From the NCBI GenBank assembly GCA_001828855.1, contig MHZT01000047.1, forward strand, positions 1 through 64,000: 64,000 nt of DNA. The letters run 5' to 3'. Origin of the DNA: Rhodobacterales bacterium RIFCSPHIGHO2_02_FULL_62_130. GTDB taxonomy: Bacteria; Pseudomonadota; Alphaproteobacteria; Rhodobacterales; Rhodobacteraceae. Both the position numbers and the translations under genes were made by a program. Positions 30,478 through 38,714 of the stretch are shown in pieces; position 1 is the first letter of the stretch; each line of letters starts with the position of its first letter. The notes beneath the pieces are model-generated. The model had not been told where the DNA came from, did not search any database, and was given only the letters and a program-made list of their open reading frames with translations.

Positions 30478-30890
30478 AGCGCCGTAAATGTCAGCGCACC
30501 CGCCGAGGCCAGCGACATCTCATAGGTCGCCTCGCCGTTATGGCTGCCCGCATATTCGATCGCGGTGATCTGGAACGCCCCCTGCACCACGCCAAAGCTG
30601 GGGATAATCACCTGAAAATCCGGCATTTCGGCGTCGAAAAAGATCTGCCGCGCGCGCTCGTCGGTGTTGGCATCGCGGAACACGCCGGACCCCGAAATCG
30701 AGGCGGTCTTGACCCCTGCCCCCGCCAGCAACTCGCGCCAGCCCCCCGCGCTTTCCAGCGAGGTCACATCGACCGTCTCGGCGTTGAAACTGATCCGCGT
30801 GGCGCGCAGGCCCGCCACCGTCACAAACTGCCCGTCGCCCACCAGATCAACCTTGATCAGCAGGTCTTTGCCATTCTGCACAGCCATCAT
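30474..30890 (-). CDS. GTA gp9, major tail (tube) protein
   Basis: The 138-residue protein of the TP901-1 major tail family has the segments AVQNGKDLLIKVDL, DVTSLESAGGWRELLAGAGV and EMPDFQVIIPSFGVVQGAFQ. It forms the tail tube. Tandem ATGs at 30890 and 30887 follow CGGAGACGG. Stop overlaps the gp10 start. Confidence 0.92.
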   Translation of the reverse strand: MMAVQNGKDLLIKVDLVGDGQFVTVAGLRATRISFNAETVDVTSLESAGGWRELLAGAGVKTASISGSGVFRDANTDERARQIFFDAEMPDFQVIIPSFGVVQGAFQITAIEYAGSHNGEATYEMSLASAGALTFTAL

Positions 30891-30908
30891 CCGTCTCCGT
30901 TTGAAAGG

Positions 30909-31307
30909 TTAAAGCTCGATCCGCGCGCGGAAGCCCATATCGATCCGCCGCACGTCACCCTGATCGATCCGCCGCGCCACGGCCCGTTGGAATTGCAGCG
31001 ACACCAGCGTGCCGGTGGTCAGCGTCAGCGAAGCCCCCGCCAGCGCATCCGACACCGAAGCCGCGATGGTCTTGGCCGACAGGAATCCCGTGGCATCCGA
31101 AATCACCGAGACGTCAAAGCGATGCTCCGCCCCCGCGCCTGATTTGTCAGACTGGTCAGTGACCACCTCGGGGCCGATCAGCACAAAGCTGCCAAGACTG
31201 GTCCCCGCCGGAATCGCATCGACAATGCTAACTCCTGCCAAAGCGGGAAAGCCCGTCAACCGATGGTAAACCGCCGCCTGCAAGGCGGCTGCTGCGCCGT
31301 AGCTCAT
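30909..31307 (-). CDS. GTA gp8, DUF3168 tail terminator-like protein
   Basis: A 132-residue protein of the DUF3168 family (SYGAAAALQAAVYHRLTG, HRFDVSVISDATGFLSAK, RIDMGFRARIEL). Homologues act at the head-tail junction/tail terminator. It overlaps gp7 by four bases; gp9 follows 18 bases later. Confidence 0.9.
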   Translation of the reverse strand: MSYGAAAALQAAVYHRLTGFPALAGVSIVDAIPAGTSLGSFVLIGPEVVTDQSDKSGAGAEHRFDVSVISDATGFLSAKTIAASVSDALAGASLTLTTGTLVSLQFQRAVARRIDQGDVRRIDMGFRARIEL

Positions 31308-31642
31308 GCCGGAACCTCCTCGCGCACGAAACAGGTCAGGAACTGGCCGCGTGGATCGGCCTCGGTCACCGCCAGAATGGTGAAGATGCGCGCACCCTCA
31401 CAGAAGCGTTGTGCCGGTTTGGGGCGCGAGATGGCTCCGACCGCCGCACCCCGCACGGTTATGCGATGCTGAACGGTCGAGGTGCTGATTTCCTCCCCCG
31501 CCGTCTCCCGCCCCGTGCCGGATTTCACTTCGGCCCACAGGGTGCCAAGCGCGACCCAGACCACTGAAAACCCGCCTGCCCCATCGGCCACGCGGTTGGC
31601 CTGCTCCAGCACCAGCGCGCGGTTGAGATCGGGCGCGTTCAT
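31304..31642 (-). CDS. GTA gp7, head closure protein
   Basis: A 112-residue SPP1-gp16-type head-closure adaptor (LNRALVLEQANRVADGAGGF, LWAEVKSGTGRE, SQHRITVRGAA-like core). I use the ATG at 31642 (MNAPDLNRAL), which overlaps the gp6 stop as ATGA. The frame extends 12 codons further into gp6 but the overlap pattern of the operon favours 31642. Confidence 0.88.
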   Translation of the reverse strand: MNAPDLNRALVLEQANRVADGAGGFSVVWVALGTLWAEVKSGTGRETAGEEISTSTVQHRITVRGAAVGAISRPKPAQRFCEGARIFTILAVTEADPRGQFLTCFVREEVPA

Positions 31643-32241
31643 GCTGCACCTCCGCCCAGAACCCGCACCGTGCGCCATTTCTCGATCAGCGCCTGCACCG
31701 TCACCGGCAGGCCAAAGCTGCGCTGGCCCGCGTCCAGCCGACGTTCATAGAACTCGGCCGCCAGCAGCAGCACCGCCTGCGCCAGATCGGGCGGCACCGC
31801 CGACCACACCGCACCGAAACCGGCGTCAAAGACGATCTCCACCCGACCATCGGACGGAACGGCGGGCAACAGCATCCCCACCGCCGCCAGCTTGGGCCGC
31901 TGCGTGTCCGGCACCAACCGATAACGCGCAGGGACCACCACCGTCGGCACCCCCAGCGCATCCAGCAGCGTCACCGACACCAGCGCCGACACAGGGGCCA
32001 CCGGCAGCGCCTGCTCAGACGGGCCACGCCAATCCTGCAAGGTCAGCAAAAACTGCCGCGCCAGCAGCACCTTGCCGATCCGCGCCTCGATCGCAGCCAT
32101 CGCCGCGCGCAGATAGCTTTCCACCAGCGCATCCTGCATTCCGTCATCCGCAAACCCGCTGCCAAGCCGCAGATGGTCCTTCAGCGCCTGCAGCGGCAGC
32201 GCGGCCCCTGAAACCGTGGTCTGTTCCGTCAACATCATCAT
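31639..32241 (-). CDS. GTA gp6, head-tail connector protein
   Basis: A 200-residue connector of the phiE125 gp8/HK97 gp6 type (TIGR02215): LKDHLRLGSGFADDGMQD, ARIGKVLLARQFLLTLQDWR, and RVEIVFDAGFGAVWSAVPPD. Three tandem ATGs (32241, 32238, 32235) follow TTTGGAG, so the exact start is open by two codons. Confidence 0.9.
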   Translation of the reverse strand: MMMLTEQTTVSGAALPLQALKDHLRLGSGFADDGMQDALVESYLRAAMAAIEARIGKVLLARQFLLTLQDWRGPSEQALPVAPVSALVSVTLLDALGVPTVVVPARYRLVPDTQRPKLAAVGMLLPAVPSDGRVEIVFDAGFGAVWSAVPPDLAQAVLLLAAEFYERRLDAGQRSFGLPVTVQALIEKWRTVRVLGGGAA

Positions 32242-32374
32242 GTCACTCCAAACCCCCGCTTGGACGTTGAACGCGCGCCCCGTGCCGCTTGAACGGAGGG
32301 GAGCAGCTGGACGGCACGGAAAACCCGGCGCGCGTTCACGGTCCGGCCTGATCGGGCCGGACGATCACAAGGGC

Positions 32375-33574
32375 TTAGGACACCGCGATTTTCAGCAGCT
32401 TGATCGCGGCAAAGTCGGTCACATCACCGCCCACGCGTTTCGACGCATAGAACAGCACGTTGGGTTTGGCCGAGAACGGGTCGCGCAGGATGCGCAGATC
32501 GGGGCGTTCCGCGATGGTGTAGGCCGATTTGAAATCGCCAAAGGCCACCGCATAGGCATTGGCGGCGATGTCGGGCATGTCCTCGCAGATCAGCACCGGA
32601 TAGCCCATCAGCCGCGCCGGTTCCGCTGCGGCCAGCCCGTCCGACCACATGAAGCGGCCATCGGCATCCTTCATTTTCCGCACCGCTCCCGCAGTTTTCG
32701 AGTTCATGATGAAACTCGCATTGGCGCGATAATCCGCCCCCAGCGCATAGATCAGGCTGATGATGCAATCGACCGAATTGGTCGGCGCGAAATCCGCCGC
32801 AGCCCCCGTCGGCACATAGCCGATCTCACCCCAACCCCACGCGGCATTGGCGACTTTCGGCGGCAGCAGGATGCCCTTGGGCTTGTCCACACCATCGCCG
32901 TTGATAAAGGCCGAAGCCTCGGCGCGGATGAATCGGGTGGCGATCTTGGAGGAAAGCCAGCCTTCCACGTCAAAGGCGCTGTCATCCAGCAGCCGCTGGC
33001 TGGCCTTCGGCATAGCCGACAATTCATGCAGCTTGATCGAGATGCGCTCCACGGTGGGGGTTGCGGTCTCGGACTGCGCAGCAACTTCCGTGGCCCAGCC
33101 CGACCCCACCTCGGACCGGTCGATCAGCACATCGAACGAGGTCGCTTCCACCTGCACCACATTGGCAATCGCCCGCAAGCTGGAGGTCGAGACCAGCATC
33201 GAGCGGATGGTGTCCGCCGTCTGCGGGTCAACCAGATAGCCGCCATCAGCGGCCACGGCGGTGGACATGGCCTTGCCTTCCAGCACAAGCCCGCGCAACC
33301 CGTCATCATCCCCCGACCGCAGATAGGCACCAAAGGCCTTCTTGTGCGGCACATCCAACTCGGCCTGGGCCGAAAGGGCCGGGCGGGAGTAGGTCATCTG
33401 TTTGCGATCCAGCATGGTCAAACGCTCTTCCTGTTGTTGCAGCGATTTCTTCACTTCGTCCTGAAAGCCACTGAAGGCATTCATAAATCCGGTCATCGCG
33501 GATTTCACTTCCGCACCCGGATGCAGGGCCGTATCAGGCAATGCGCCATCGGCCCGAGCCTTAGTCTCGGTCAT
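32375..33574 (-). CDS. GTA gp5, HK97-fold major capsid protein
   Basis: The 399-residue capsid precursor has an N-terminal coiled-coil delta domain (FQDEVKKSLQQQEERLTMLD, about 30-55). The mature HK97 fold begins near GLVLEGKAMSTAVAADGGYL and continues with QRLLDDSAFDVEGWLSSKIA, MGYPVLICEDMPD and YTIAERPDLRILRDPFS. The delta domain is probably removed by gp4. A 133-bp gap separates it from gp6, one of the few gaps in the operon. Confidence 0.94.
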   Translation of the reverse strand: MTETKARADGALPDTALHPGAEVKSAMTGFMNAFSGFQDEVKKSLQQQEERLTMLDRKQMTYSRPALSAQAELDVPHKKAFGAYLRSGDDDGLRGLVLEGKAMSTAVAADGGYLVDPQTADTIRSMLVSTSSLRAIANVVQVEATSFDVLIDRSEVGSGWATEVAAQSETATPTVERISIKLHELSAMPKASQRLLDDSAFDVEGWLSSKIATRFIRAEASAFINGDGVDKPKGILLPPKVANAAWGWGEIGYVPTGAAADFAPTNSVDCIISLIYALGADYRANASFIMNSKTAGAVRKMKDADGRFMWSDGLAAAEPARLMGYPVLICEDMPDIAANAYAVAFGDFKSAYTIAERPDLRILRDPFSAKPNVLFYASKRVGGDVTDFAAIKLLKIAVS

Positions 33575-33609
33575 CTTGATTTCCTTCGGTTTGGTCGTGA
33601 AAGGCCGCG

Positions 33610-34173
33610 CTACCTGCGTTCGGCCATCGAACGGCGCGCGTCGTCAAAGACCTGCGCCATGCTGCGCCAGAAGTCGGCGTCTGGCGCATCGCCCTTGGCC
33701 GAAACCCGCGCTTCGGGAAGCATCGGGAAGGTGACAAGCGACACCTCCCAAAGCTCCAGTTCCGACAAAAGTCGCTGGCCCTTGCCGTCACGTTCTGACC
33801 TGACGGTGCGATAGCCGATCGACAGCCCGTCAATCGCCCCCGCCGTCAGCAGGGCCGCAGCCTCGCGGCCTTTTTCCACTTCGGTCAGGATACGGCCCTT
33901 GACCCAAAGGCCGGTGGCATCCTCGCGCACCTCGTCCCAGACGCCGATGGGCTGGGCCGGATCATGCTGCCACAGCATTTTCACGGCGCGCCCAGCCCCT
34001 GCCAACCGCTTCAAACTGGCGGCATAGGCGCCCTTTTGCACCACATCGCCACCCTGATCGCGTTTGCCGAACAGGCTGGCATAGCCCGCCACCACGCGCC
34101 CCTCGGTCAGCACCAACCCCGCTTCGGGCTGTTGGTATTTCCGTTCCGGCGCGCCCTGCATCAATCCGTTCAT
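33610..34173 (-). CDS. GTA gp4, HK97 prohead protease
   Basis: A 187-residue prohead protease with VVAGYASLFGKRDQGGDVVQ, catalytic His70 in MLWQHDPAQPIG and Ser118 in AIDGLSIGYRT. It should cleave the gp5 delta domain during head maturation. Lies three bases after the 82-residue gene and 35 before gp5. Confidence 0.93.
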   Translation of the reverse strand: MNGLMQGAPERKYQQPEAGLVLTEGRVVAGYASLFGKRDQGGDVVQKGAYAASLKRLAGAGRAVKMLWQHDPAQPIGVWDEVREDATGLWVKGRILTEVEKGREAAALLTAGAIDGLSIGYRTVRSERDGKGQRLLSELELWEVSLVTFPMLPEARVSAKGDAPDADFWRSMAQVFDDARRSMAERR

Positions 34174-34176
34174 CGC

Positions 34177-34425
34177 TTACCTCACTGCCGCCTGCATCAA
34201 AGCCTCGGCCATCTGCGCCAGCAGAAAGGCCGCAACCCCGTAAACGCCCACCCAGATCCGCCGCTCCAGCCGCTCCAGCACGGCGTCAATCTGGCCAAGC
34301 CGGTAATCCAGCGCCGCCCAACGCTCTAGGGCCACTCGCTCATTCGCCTCGATCCGCGCTGCCGCGGCATCAAAACTGTCGTAAAGAAAGCGCGAGCCTT
34401 CGGACGGTTTGCGCGGCGGGGTCAT
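34177..34425 (-). CDS. GTA head-formation small membrane-like protein (rcc01685 type)
   Basis: An 82-residue protein: a charged N-terminus, a predicted coiled coil (AAAARIEANERVALERWAAL) and a C-terminal hydrophobic helix (IWVGVYGVAAFLLAQMAEAL). It matches the small gene between portal and protease in RcGTA (gp3.5/rcc01685), annotated as head formation protein. It overlaps the portal stop by four bases. Confidence 0.88.
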   Translation of the reverse strand: MTPPRKPSEGSRFLYDSFDAAAARIEANERVALERWAALDYRLGQIDAVLERLERRIWVGVYGVAAFLLAQMAEALMQAAVR

Positions 34426-35600
34426 TCATCCTCCGCCAGTCGCGGCAGGCCCAGAAGCATCCGCTTTTCGGCAGGCGTCAGGAATTCCGCCGCCCCAACC
34501 CGCGCCCATTGCTGGTCACGTTCAACCGCCAGCGCGGGTATCTGGTCCAGATCGGGGCGCAATTCCACCACCTCGCCAGTAAAGCCCGACAGCCAATGCG
34601 AAATCCCCGCCGTCACCCGCGCCACCAAGGGCAGCACGGTCAGCCGGTAAAACGCGCGGTTGGCCTCTTGGTAATTGGCATAGGTCGCGTCGCCCGTGAT
34701 CCCCATCAGCATCGGCGGCACACCAAAAGCGATGGCAATCTCGCGCCCCGCCGCCTCTTTGGTCTTCTGGAATTCCATATCCGAGGGGCTGAACCCCATC
34801 GGTTTCCAGTCCAGCCCCCCCTCCAGCAGCATCGGACGGCCTGCATTGCGCGCGCCCTGATGATGCGTCTCCATTTCCGACACCAGCCGGTCATATTGAT
34901 CGGAGGAAAGCTGCGCTTGCCCGTCCGAGCCTTTGTAGACAATCGCCCCCGAAGGCCGCGCGGCATTGTCCAGAAGCGCCTTCGACCAGGCAGACGCGCT
35001 GGTATGCACGTCAATCGCCACCGCCGCCGCCTGCAAAGGCGAAAATCCGTAATGGTCATCCGCCGGATGGAAGGTCTTGATATGGCAGATCGGCTGGGCC
35101 TCGGCCGTCATCGCAAAGCGGTGCGTCCGCCCGCCCACCGAGTAATCATACCCCACCGGCCAGCCATCCGCGCCCGGCACCAAAGACATCCGGTCGGACC
35201 GCAGCACGTGCAATTCCCCCGGCAGTTTGTCCAGTCCCGGCACCGCCTCGACATAGGCATTGCCCGACAGCAGCAGATGGCCGTAAAGCGCCTCGAACAG
35301 CTCGGCCCGCCCCTGCGCGCCGTTCGGGCGACGGATCAAGTCCAGCACGGGATGCTGGTCATAGCGGCGCTCGTGGTCTTGCAGGATCAAGGGTAAGGCG
35401 GCGGCGGCCTCGGAAATCAGCTTGACCGCGCGAAAGCCCATCGGATTGCCCTGAAAGCCGGTTTTCGACAGCGACACCGCATCGCGCGGGCTCCACGCCA
35501 CGCGGCCAGAGCTGCCCCACGCCACCACGCGCCCCGTGGCCGAGGCCTTCTTTTCGGGGATATCCACCACCGGCGTGCGTTTCAGGAAATCGAAAACCAT
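34422..35600 (-). CDS. GTA gp3, HK97-type portal protein
   Basis: The 392-residue portal has WSPRDAVSLSKTGFQGNPMG, ALYGHLLLSGNAYVEAVPG, WSKALLDNAARPSGAIVYKG and GVPPMLMGITGDATYANYQE. It forms the head vertex ring through which DNA enters. I chose the ATG at 35600 (MVFDFLKR) preceded by GGAG. The frame is open 36 codons upstream without similarity. 138 bp separate it from the terminase. Confidence 0.93.
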   Translation of the reverse strand: MVFDFLKRTPVVDIPEKKASATGRVVAWGSSGRVAWSPRDAVSLSKTGFQGNPMGFRAVKLISEAAAALPLILQDHERRYDQHPVLDLIRRPNGAQGRAELFEALYGHLLLSGNAYVEAVPGLDKLPGELHVLRSDRMSLVPGADGWPVGYDYSVGGRTHRFAMTAEAQPICHIKTFHPADDHYGFSPLQAAAVAIDVHTSASAWSKALLDNAARPSGAIVYKGSDGQAQLSSDQYDRLVSEMETHHQGARNAGRPMLLEGGLDWKPMGFSPSDMEFQKTKEAAGREIAIAFGVPPMLMGITGDATYANYQEANRAFYRLTVLPLVARVTAGISHWLSGFTGEVVELRPDLDQIPALAVERDQQWARVGAAEFLTPAEKRMLLGLPRLAEDE

Positions 35601-35738
35601 CTCGGAAAGCTCCTTGTTCGTCCGCTGCCCCGTGCCATCCCCCGTTACGGGTTTCTGCGCGTCTGGAAGCCTTTCTAGGGAAGAAACCTTTAAGAAGCGC
35701 TGGACCACCGCGCGCCGATCACTGCTGCGCGCAACGGG

Positions 35739-37082
35739 CTAGAGCGTGCGAACCTGCGGCGCGCGCCAGCTTTCGGAAGGTTCCACAATCAGATCGGTCA
35801 GCGCCCAGACCAGCGCATCCACGCGGTCGGGGCTGCCCTTGCCCAGATAGCCCTGCGCCGTCATCTGGCACATCTGCTGTTCCAGCGCGCCAAGATGCCG
35901 CAGATGCGCTACCCGCCCCTGTTCATAAAGCGCCGCCACAGGTTCCGCGCGCACCGCCTTGGCCCGTGTCGCCCGCACCGCGCGGAACGGCACCAAGGGA
36001 TCAATCTGCCGGATCACGCCTTCCACCAGATCGCCGCCCTGATTGACCTCTGCCACCAGCCGGTCGGCCTTGTGCCGCTCCATCGCGGCAATCGCGGCCT
36101 TAGCCCATTGCTGCGGCGAAGCCCCCGTCACACTTGCATCCTCCAGCACCACCGCGCGCCAGTTCTGGGGTGGCCCGTCGGTGATCGCCCCCACCACCAC
36201 GATGCCACATTCATCCGATTTGCCATGCCCCGTGACAGGCGGGTCCACCGCCACCACGATGCGCCTGCAAACCGGTGCCGCCTCCAGCCGCCCCGCCTCA
36301 AGCTGCGCCGTGGTCCAGAGCGCGCCTTGCACATCTTCAACCAGCAGCCCCTCCAACTCCTGCATCCCCTGCCGCGTTCCGGCATAGCGCGCCTTCACCT
36401 CCTCAAGGAATGAGGCCGCAAGATAGGCGCGGTTGGCATCCGTGGGCGCGTGGGTCATCACGGTCGAGGGGTTTTTCAGGATCGTCTTCAGCACCCCCAC
36501 ATTCTGCGGCGTGGTCGTCACCACCTGACGCGGGTTTTCCCCAAGACGCAGCGCGAATTGCAGCATGTCCCACGTCTCTTCGGCTTTCGGCCACTTGGCC
36601 AATTCATCCACCCAAGCCGCGTCAAACTGCGGCCCGCGCAAAGACGCCGGATCATGTGCCGAAAACACCTGCGCAATCGCGCCATTGGGCCAGATCAGCC
36701 GCTTGCGCGTGGCCTCCCAAGCGGGGCGGCGATCGGGCGGAGAGCAGGCCAAAATCCCGCTGTCGCCAAAGATCATCACCTCGCGCACCTGCTCAATCGT
36801 CTCGCCCACCAAGGCCACGCGCCGCGACCGCCCCGCATCGACCGGCCCCGCGCCTTCCACCTCGGCGCGTACCCATTCCGAACCGGCGCGGGTTTTCCCC
36901 GCCCCGCGCCCGCCCATGATCACCCATGTTTTCCACGCGCCTTCGGGCGGCAGTTGATGCGCCAGCGCCCAGAATTCAAACATCCATGGCAGCGCCGCCA
37001 GCGCGTTTTCCGACAGCCCGCCCAGAAATTCGTCAACCGCCGTTTGCGTCGCGCAGGCGAGCCAGTCTGCGCCCGATCTCAT
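35739..37082 (-). CDS. GTA gp2, terminase large subunit
   Basis: A packaging ATPase/nuclease. With the start at 37082 (MRSGADWLAC) it has 447 residues, with Walker A GGRGAGKT at 57-64, Walker B FDAAWVDEL, the coupling motif TTPQN and a nuclease domain with VVAVDPPVTG and RLVAEVNQGGD. No clear ribosome site precedes 37082, and the frame is open to 37166 with overlap into gp1, so the start is uncertain. In GTAs it packages about headful fragments of host DNA without sequence specificity. Confidence 0.92.
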   Translation of the reverse strand: MRSGADWLACATQTAVDEFLGGLSENALAALPWMFEFWALAHQLPPEGAWKTWVIMGGRGAGKTRAGSEWVRAEVEGAGPVDAGRSRRVALVGETIEQVREVMIFGDSGILACSPPDRRPAWEATRKRLIWPNGAIAQVFSAHDPASLRGPQFDAAWVDELAKWPKAEETWDMLQFALRLGENPRQVVTTTPQNVGVLKTILKNPSTVMTHAPTDANRAYLAASFLEEVKARYAGTRQGMQELEGLLVEDVQGALWTTAQLEAGRLEAAPVCRRIVVAVDPPVTGHGKSDECGIVVVGAITDGPPQNWRAVVLEDASVTGASPQQWAKAAIAAMERHKADRLVAEVNQGGDLVEGVIRQIDPLVPFRAVRATRAKAVRAEPVAALYEQGRVAHLRHLGALEQQMCQMTAQGYLGKGSPDRVDALVWALTDLIVEPSESWRAPQVRTL

Positions 37083-37356
37083 CGCGCGCGGCGTGTAGGT
37101 CAAGCTGGCCGGTTCCGACAGTCCCGGCAACCTGTTTGCGGAGTTTATCAAGTTTCGCCCTTTCATCCATGACCAGAAAGAATGCCGCCTTCAGGTCGCG
37201 CACCGAAGCCTGTGCCGACCTGACCTCTTCGAACCGCCCCGCCTTGATCGCATTGACCGCAAGGACCAGTTCTTCGGCTGTCTGGGTATAAAGTTGATGT
37301 GTTTCCGCCAGAAGATCGACTGGCGGACTGTCTCCGATAGAGAACGTAATCGTCAT
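37033..37356 (-). CDS. GTA gp1, small terminase
   Basis: The 107-residue helical protein (MTITFSIGDS..., AETHQLYTQTAEELVLAVNA, VMDERAKLDKLRKQVAGTV) occupies the first position of the cluster. In R. capsulatus gp1 has been shown to be the small terminase. The ATG at 37356 is chosen; a GTG at 37371 is also possible, and neither has a strong ribosome site. It overlaps the 5' part of the large terminase gene by about 50 bases. Confidence 0.85.
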   Translation of the reverse strand: MTITFSIGDSPPVDLLAETHQLYTQTAEELVLAVNAIKAGRFEEVRSAQASVRDLKAAFFLVMDERAKLDKLRKQVAGTVGTGQLDLHAARDEIGRRLARLRDANGG

Positions 37357-37401
37357 GCTTGGCTGACCCACCTCTCATGCTGCCCCCGCACAAGAGAAAT
37401 G

Positions 37402-37433
37402 AAAAAGCGGCGTCAGGTTGCCCTGCGCCGCTT
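37402..37433 (-). terminator. Strong intrinsic terminator between mltG and the GTA operon
   Basis: On the minus strand AAGCGGCG-CAGG, loop GCAA, CCTG-A-CGCCGCTT is followed by TTTTT. It lies about 100 nt after the mltG stop and 45 nt before gp1, inside the region where a GTA promoter would be expected. Confidence 0.8.
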
Positions 37434-37458
37434 GCCCACTTCTTCCAGCATGTCACAA

Positions 37459-37501
37459 CCAATAGGCCGGACCGCGCGTAAAGTCAAATCTTGCCAATAG
37501 G
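37459..37501 (-). promoter_or_regulatory. Candidate GTA operon promoter with CCTATTGG direct repeats
   Basis: On the minus strand the octamer CCTATTGG occurs at 37501-37494 and again at 37466-37459, 35 bp apart. TTGACT (37487-37482) is followed by a 17-base spacer and TATTGG (37464-37459). The arrangement suits an activator-dependent promoter for gp1. The assignment is inferred from position. Confidence 0.35.
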
Positions 37502-37535
37502 TTAGCGGAACGCCGCCTTAACCTTCCAGCAAGGA

Positions 37536-38714
37536 TTACTCGCTTTGCACGCCGGTCGCTGCGTCTTGGCCCCGTTGCGCCTCGATCTCGCGCCACTTCG
37601 CGACGTTCTCGTTGTGCTGGGCCAAAGTCTCGGCAAAGGCATGGCCGCCCGATCCGTCGGCCACGAAATAGAGATAGGCCGTGGTGTCGGGGTTCAGCGC
37701 GGCCTCGATGCTAAGACGCCCCGGATTGGCGATGGGTGTCGGCGGCAACCCGTCGATCACATAGGTGTTCCACGGCGTTTCGCGCTTCAACTCGCTTTGG
37801 CGCAGGCCACGGCCCAGAATGCCCTCGCCCTTGGTCAGCCCGTAAATCACCGTGGGGTCAGTTTGCAGCCGCATGCTGTTCCGCAAACGGTTGATGAACA
37901 CACTGGCCACCTGCTTGCGCTCTTCGGGGATGCCGGTTTCCTTTTCGACAATCGAGGCCATGATCAGCGCTTCTTCGGGCGTCTCATAGGGCAGACCCTC
38001 ATCCCGACCGGCCCAAAGCTCGGCCAGAACCGCGGTCTGCCGCGCTGTCATCTCGGTCAGCAAGGCCCCGCGATCACTGCCTTTTTCGACCTCATAACTG
38101 TCCGGTGACAGCGTGCCTTCGGGCGGCACCGTTTCAAGCGCCCCGTCAAGGAAATCGGCGCGCTTCAAGGCATCCACCACCATCCAGCTTGTCACACCTT
38201 CCGCCAAAGTCACCCGCCAGCGCATATCGGGCGCTTGGGCAACATCGACATAGGCCGCAGGCGCAGCCTCGGTCGCCGGATCGAACTTGACCACCTCGAC
38301 ATAGCGGTTCGTCGCCGGATCAAGCTCGCGCAGGATCACATCCGCCCCCGCGATGCCGATGCGGAAATTCACCTCGCGCCCGCAGGTCGATTGCCCGCCC
38401 GCCGTGACCACGGCCAGAACCTCCCCCATCGAGGCTTTGGGGGGCAACAGATAGCTGCCGAACTTCAATCCGGTGCCTTTGTCGGAATAATCCGCGCCAA
38501 TGCGGAAAATCCGTGCGTCCGAAACCGCGCCCTGCTCCTCAAGCGCACGGCTGACATGACTCAGGCTTGCACCCTTTTCCACCCGAAAGCAGATCGCCTC
38601 GGCCAGTGGCCCCGGTCCGGTATAAACCTGTCGCCCCCAGGCCAGCAGGCCCGACACAACCACCAAAACCACGATGAACAGCGTCAGCGCGTTCGAGGCG
38701 ACAGCTTTCCACAT
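37536..38714 (-). CDS. mltG: Endolytic murein transglycosylase MltG
   Basis: A 392-residue inner-membrane protein with one N-terminal helix (NALTLFIVVLVVVSGLLAWG) and a periplasmic YceG-like domain. It carries the catalytic IMASIVEKETGIPEERKQVA and VFINRLRNSMRLQTDPTVIY, and a C-terminal GLPPTPIANPG. It cleaves nascent glycan strands and sets their length. Its ATG shares one base with the fabF stop, so the two are coupled. Confidence 0.94.
   Translation of the reverse strand: MWKAVASNALTLFIVVLVVVSGLLAWGRQVYTGPGPLAEAICFRVEKGASLSHVSRALEEQGAVSDARIFRIGADYSDKGTGLKFGSYLLPPKASMGEVLAVVTAGGQSTCGREVNFRIGIAGADVILRELDPATNRYVEVVKFDPATEAAPAAYVDVAQAPDMRWRVTLAEGVTSWMVVDALKRADFLDGALETVPPEGTLSPDSYEVEKGSDRGALLTEMTARQTAVLAELWAGRDEGLPYETPEEALIMASIVEKETGIPEERKQVASVFINRLRNSMRLQTDPTVIYGLTKGEGILGRGLRQSELKRETPWNTYVIDGLPPTPIANPGRLSIEAALNPDTTAYLYFVADGSGGHAFAETLAQHNENVAKWREIEAQRGQDAATGVQSE

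Noticed and set aside
23424-37356. Ordinary prophage
   Set aside because: No integrase, attachment repeats, replication, repressor or lysis genes are present; gene order matches the RcGTA cluster.
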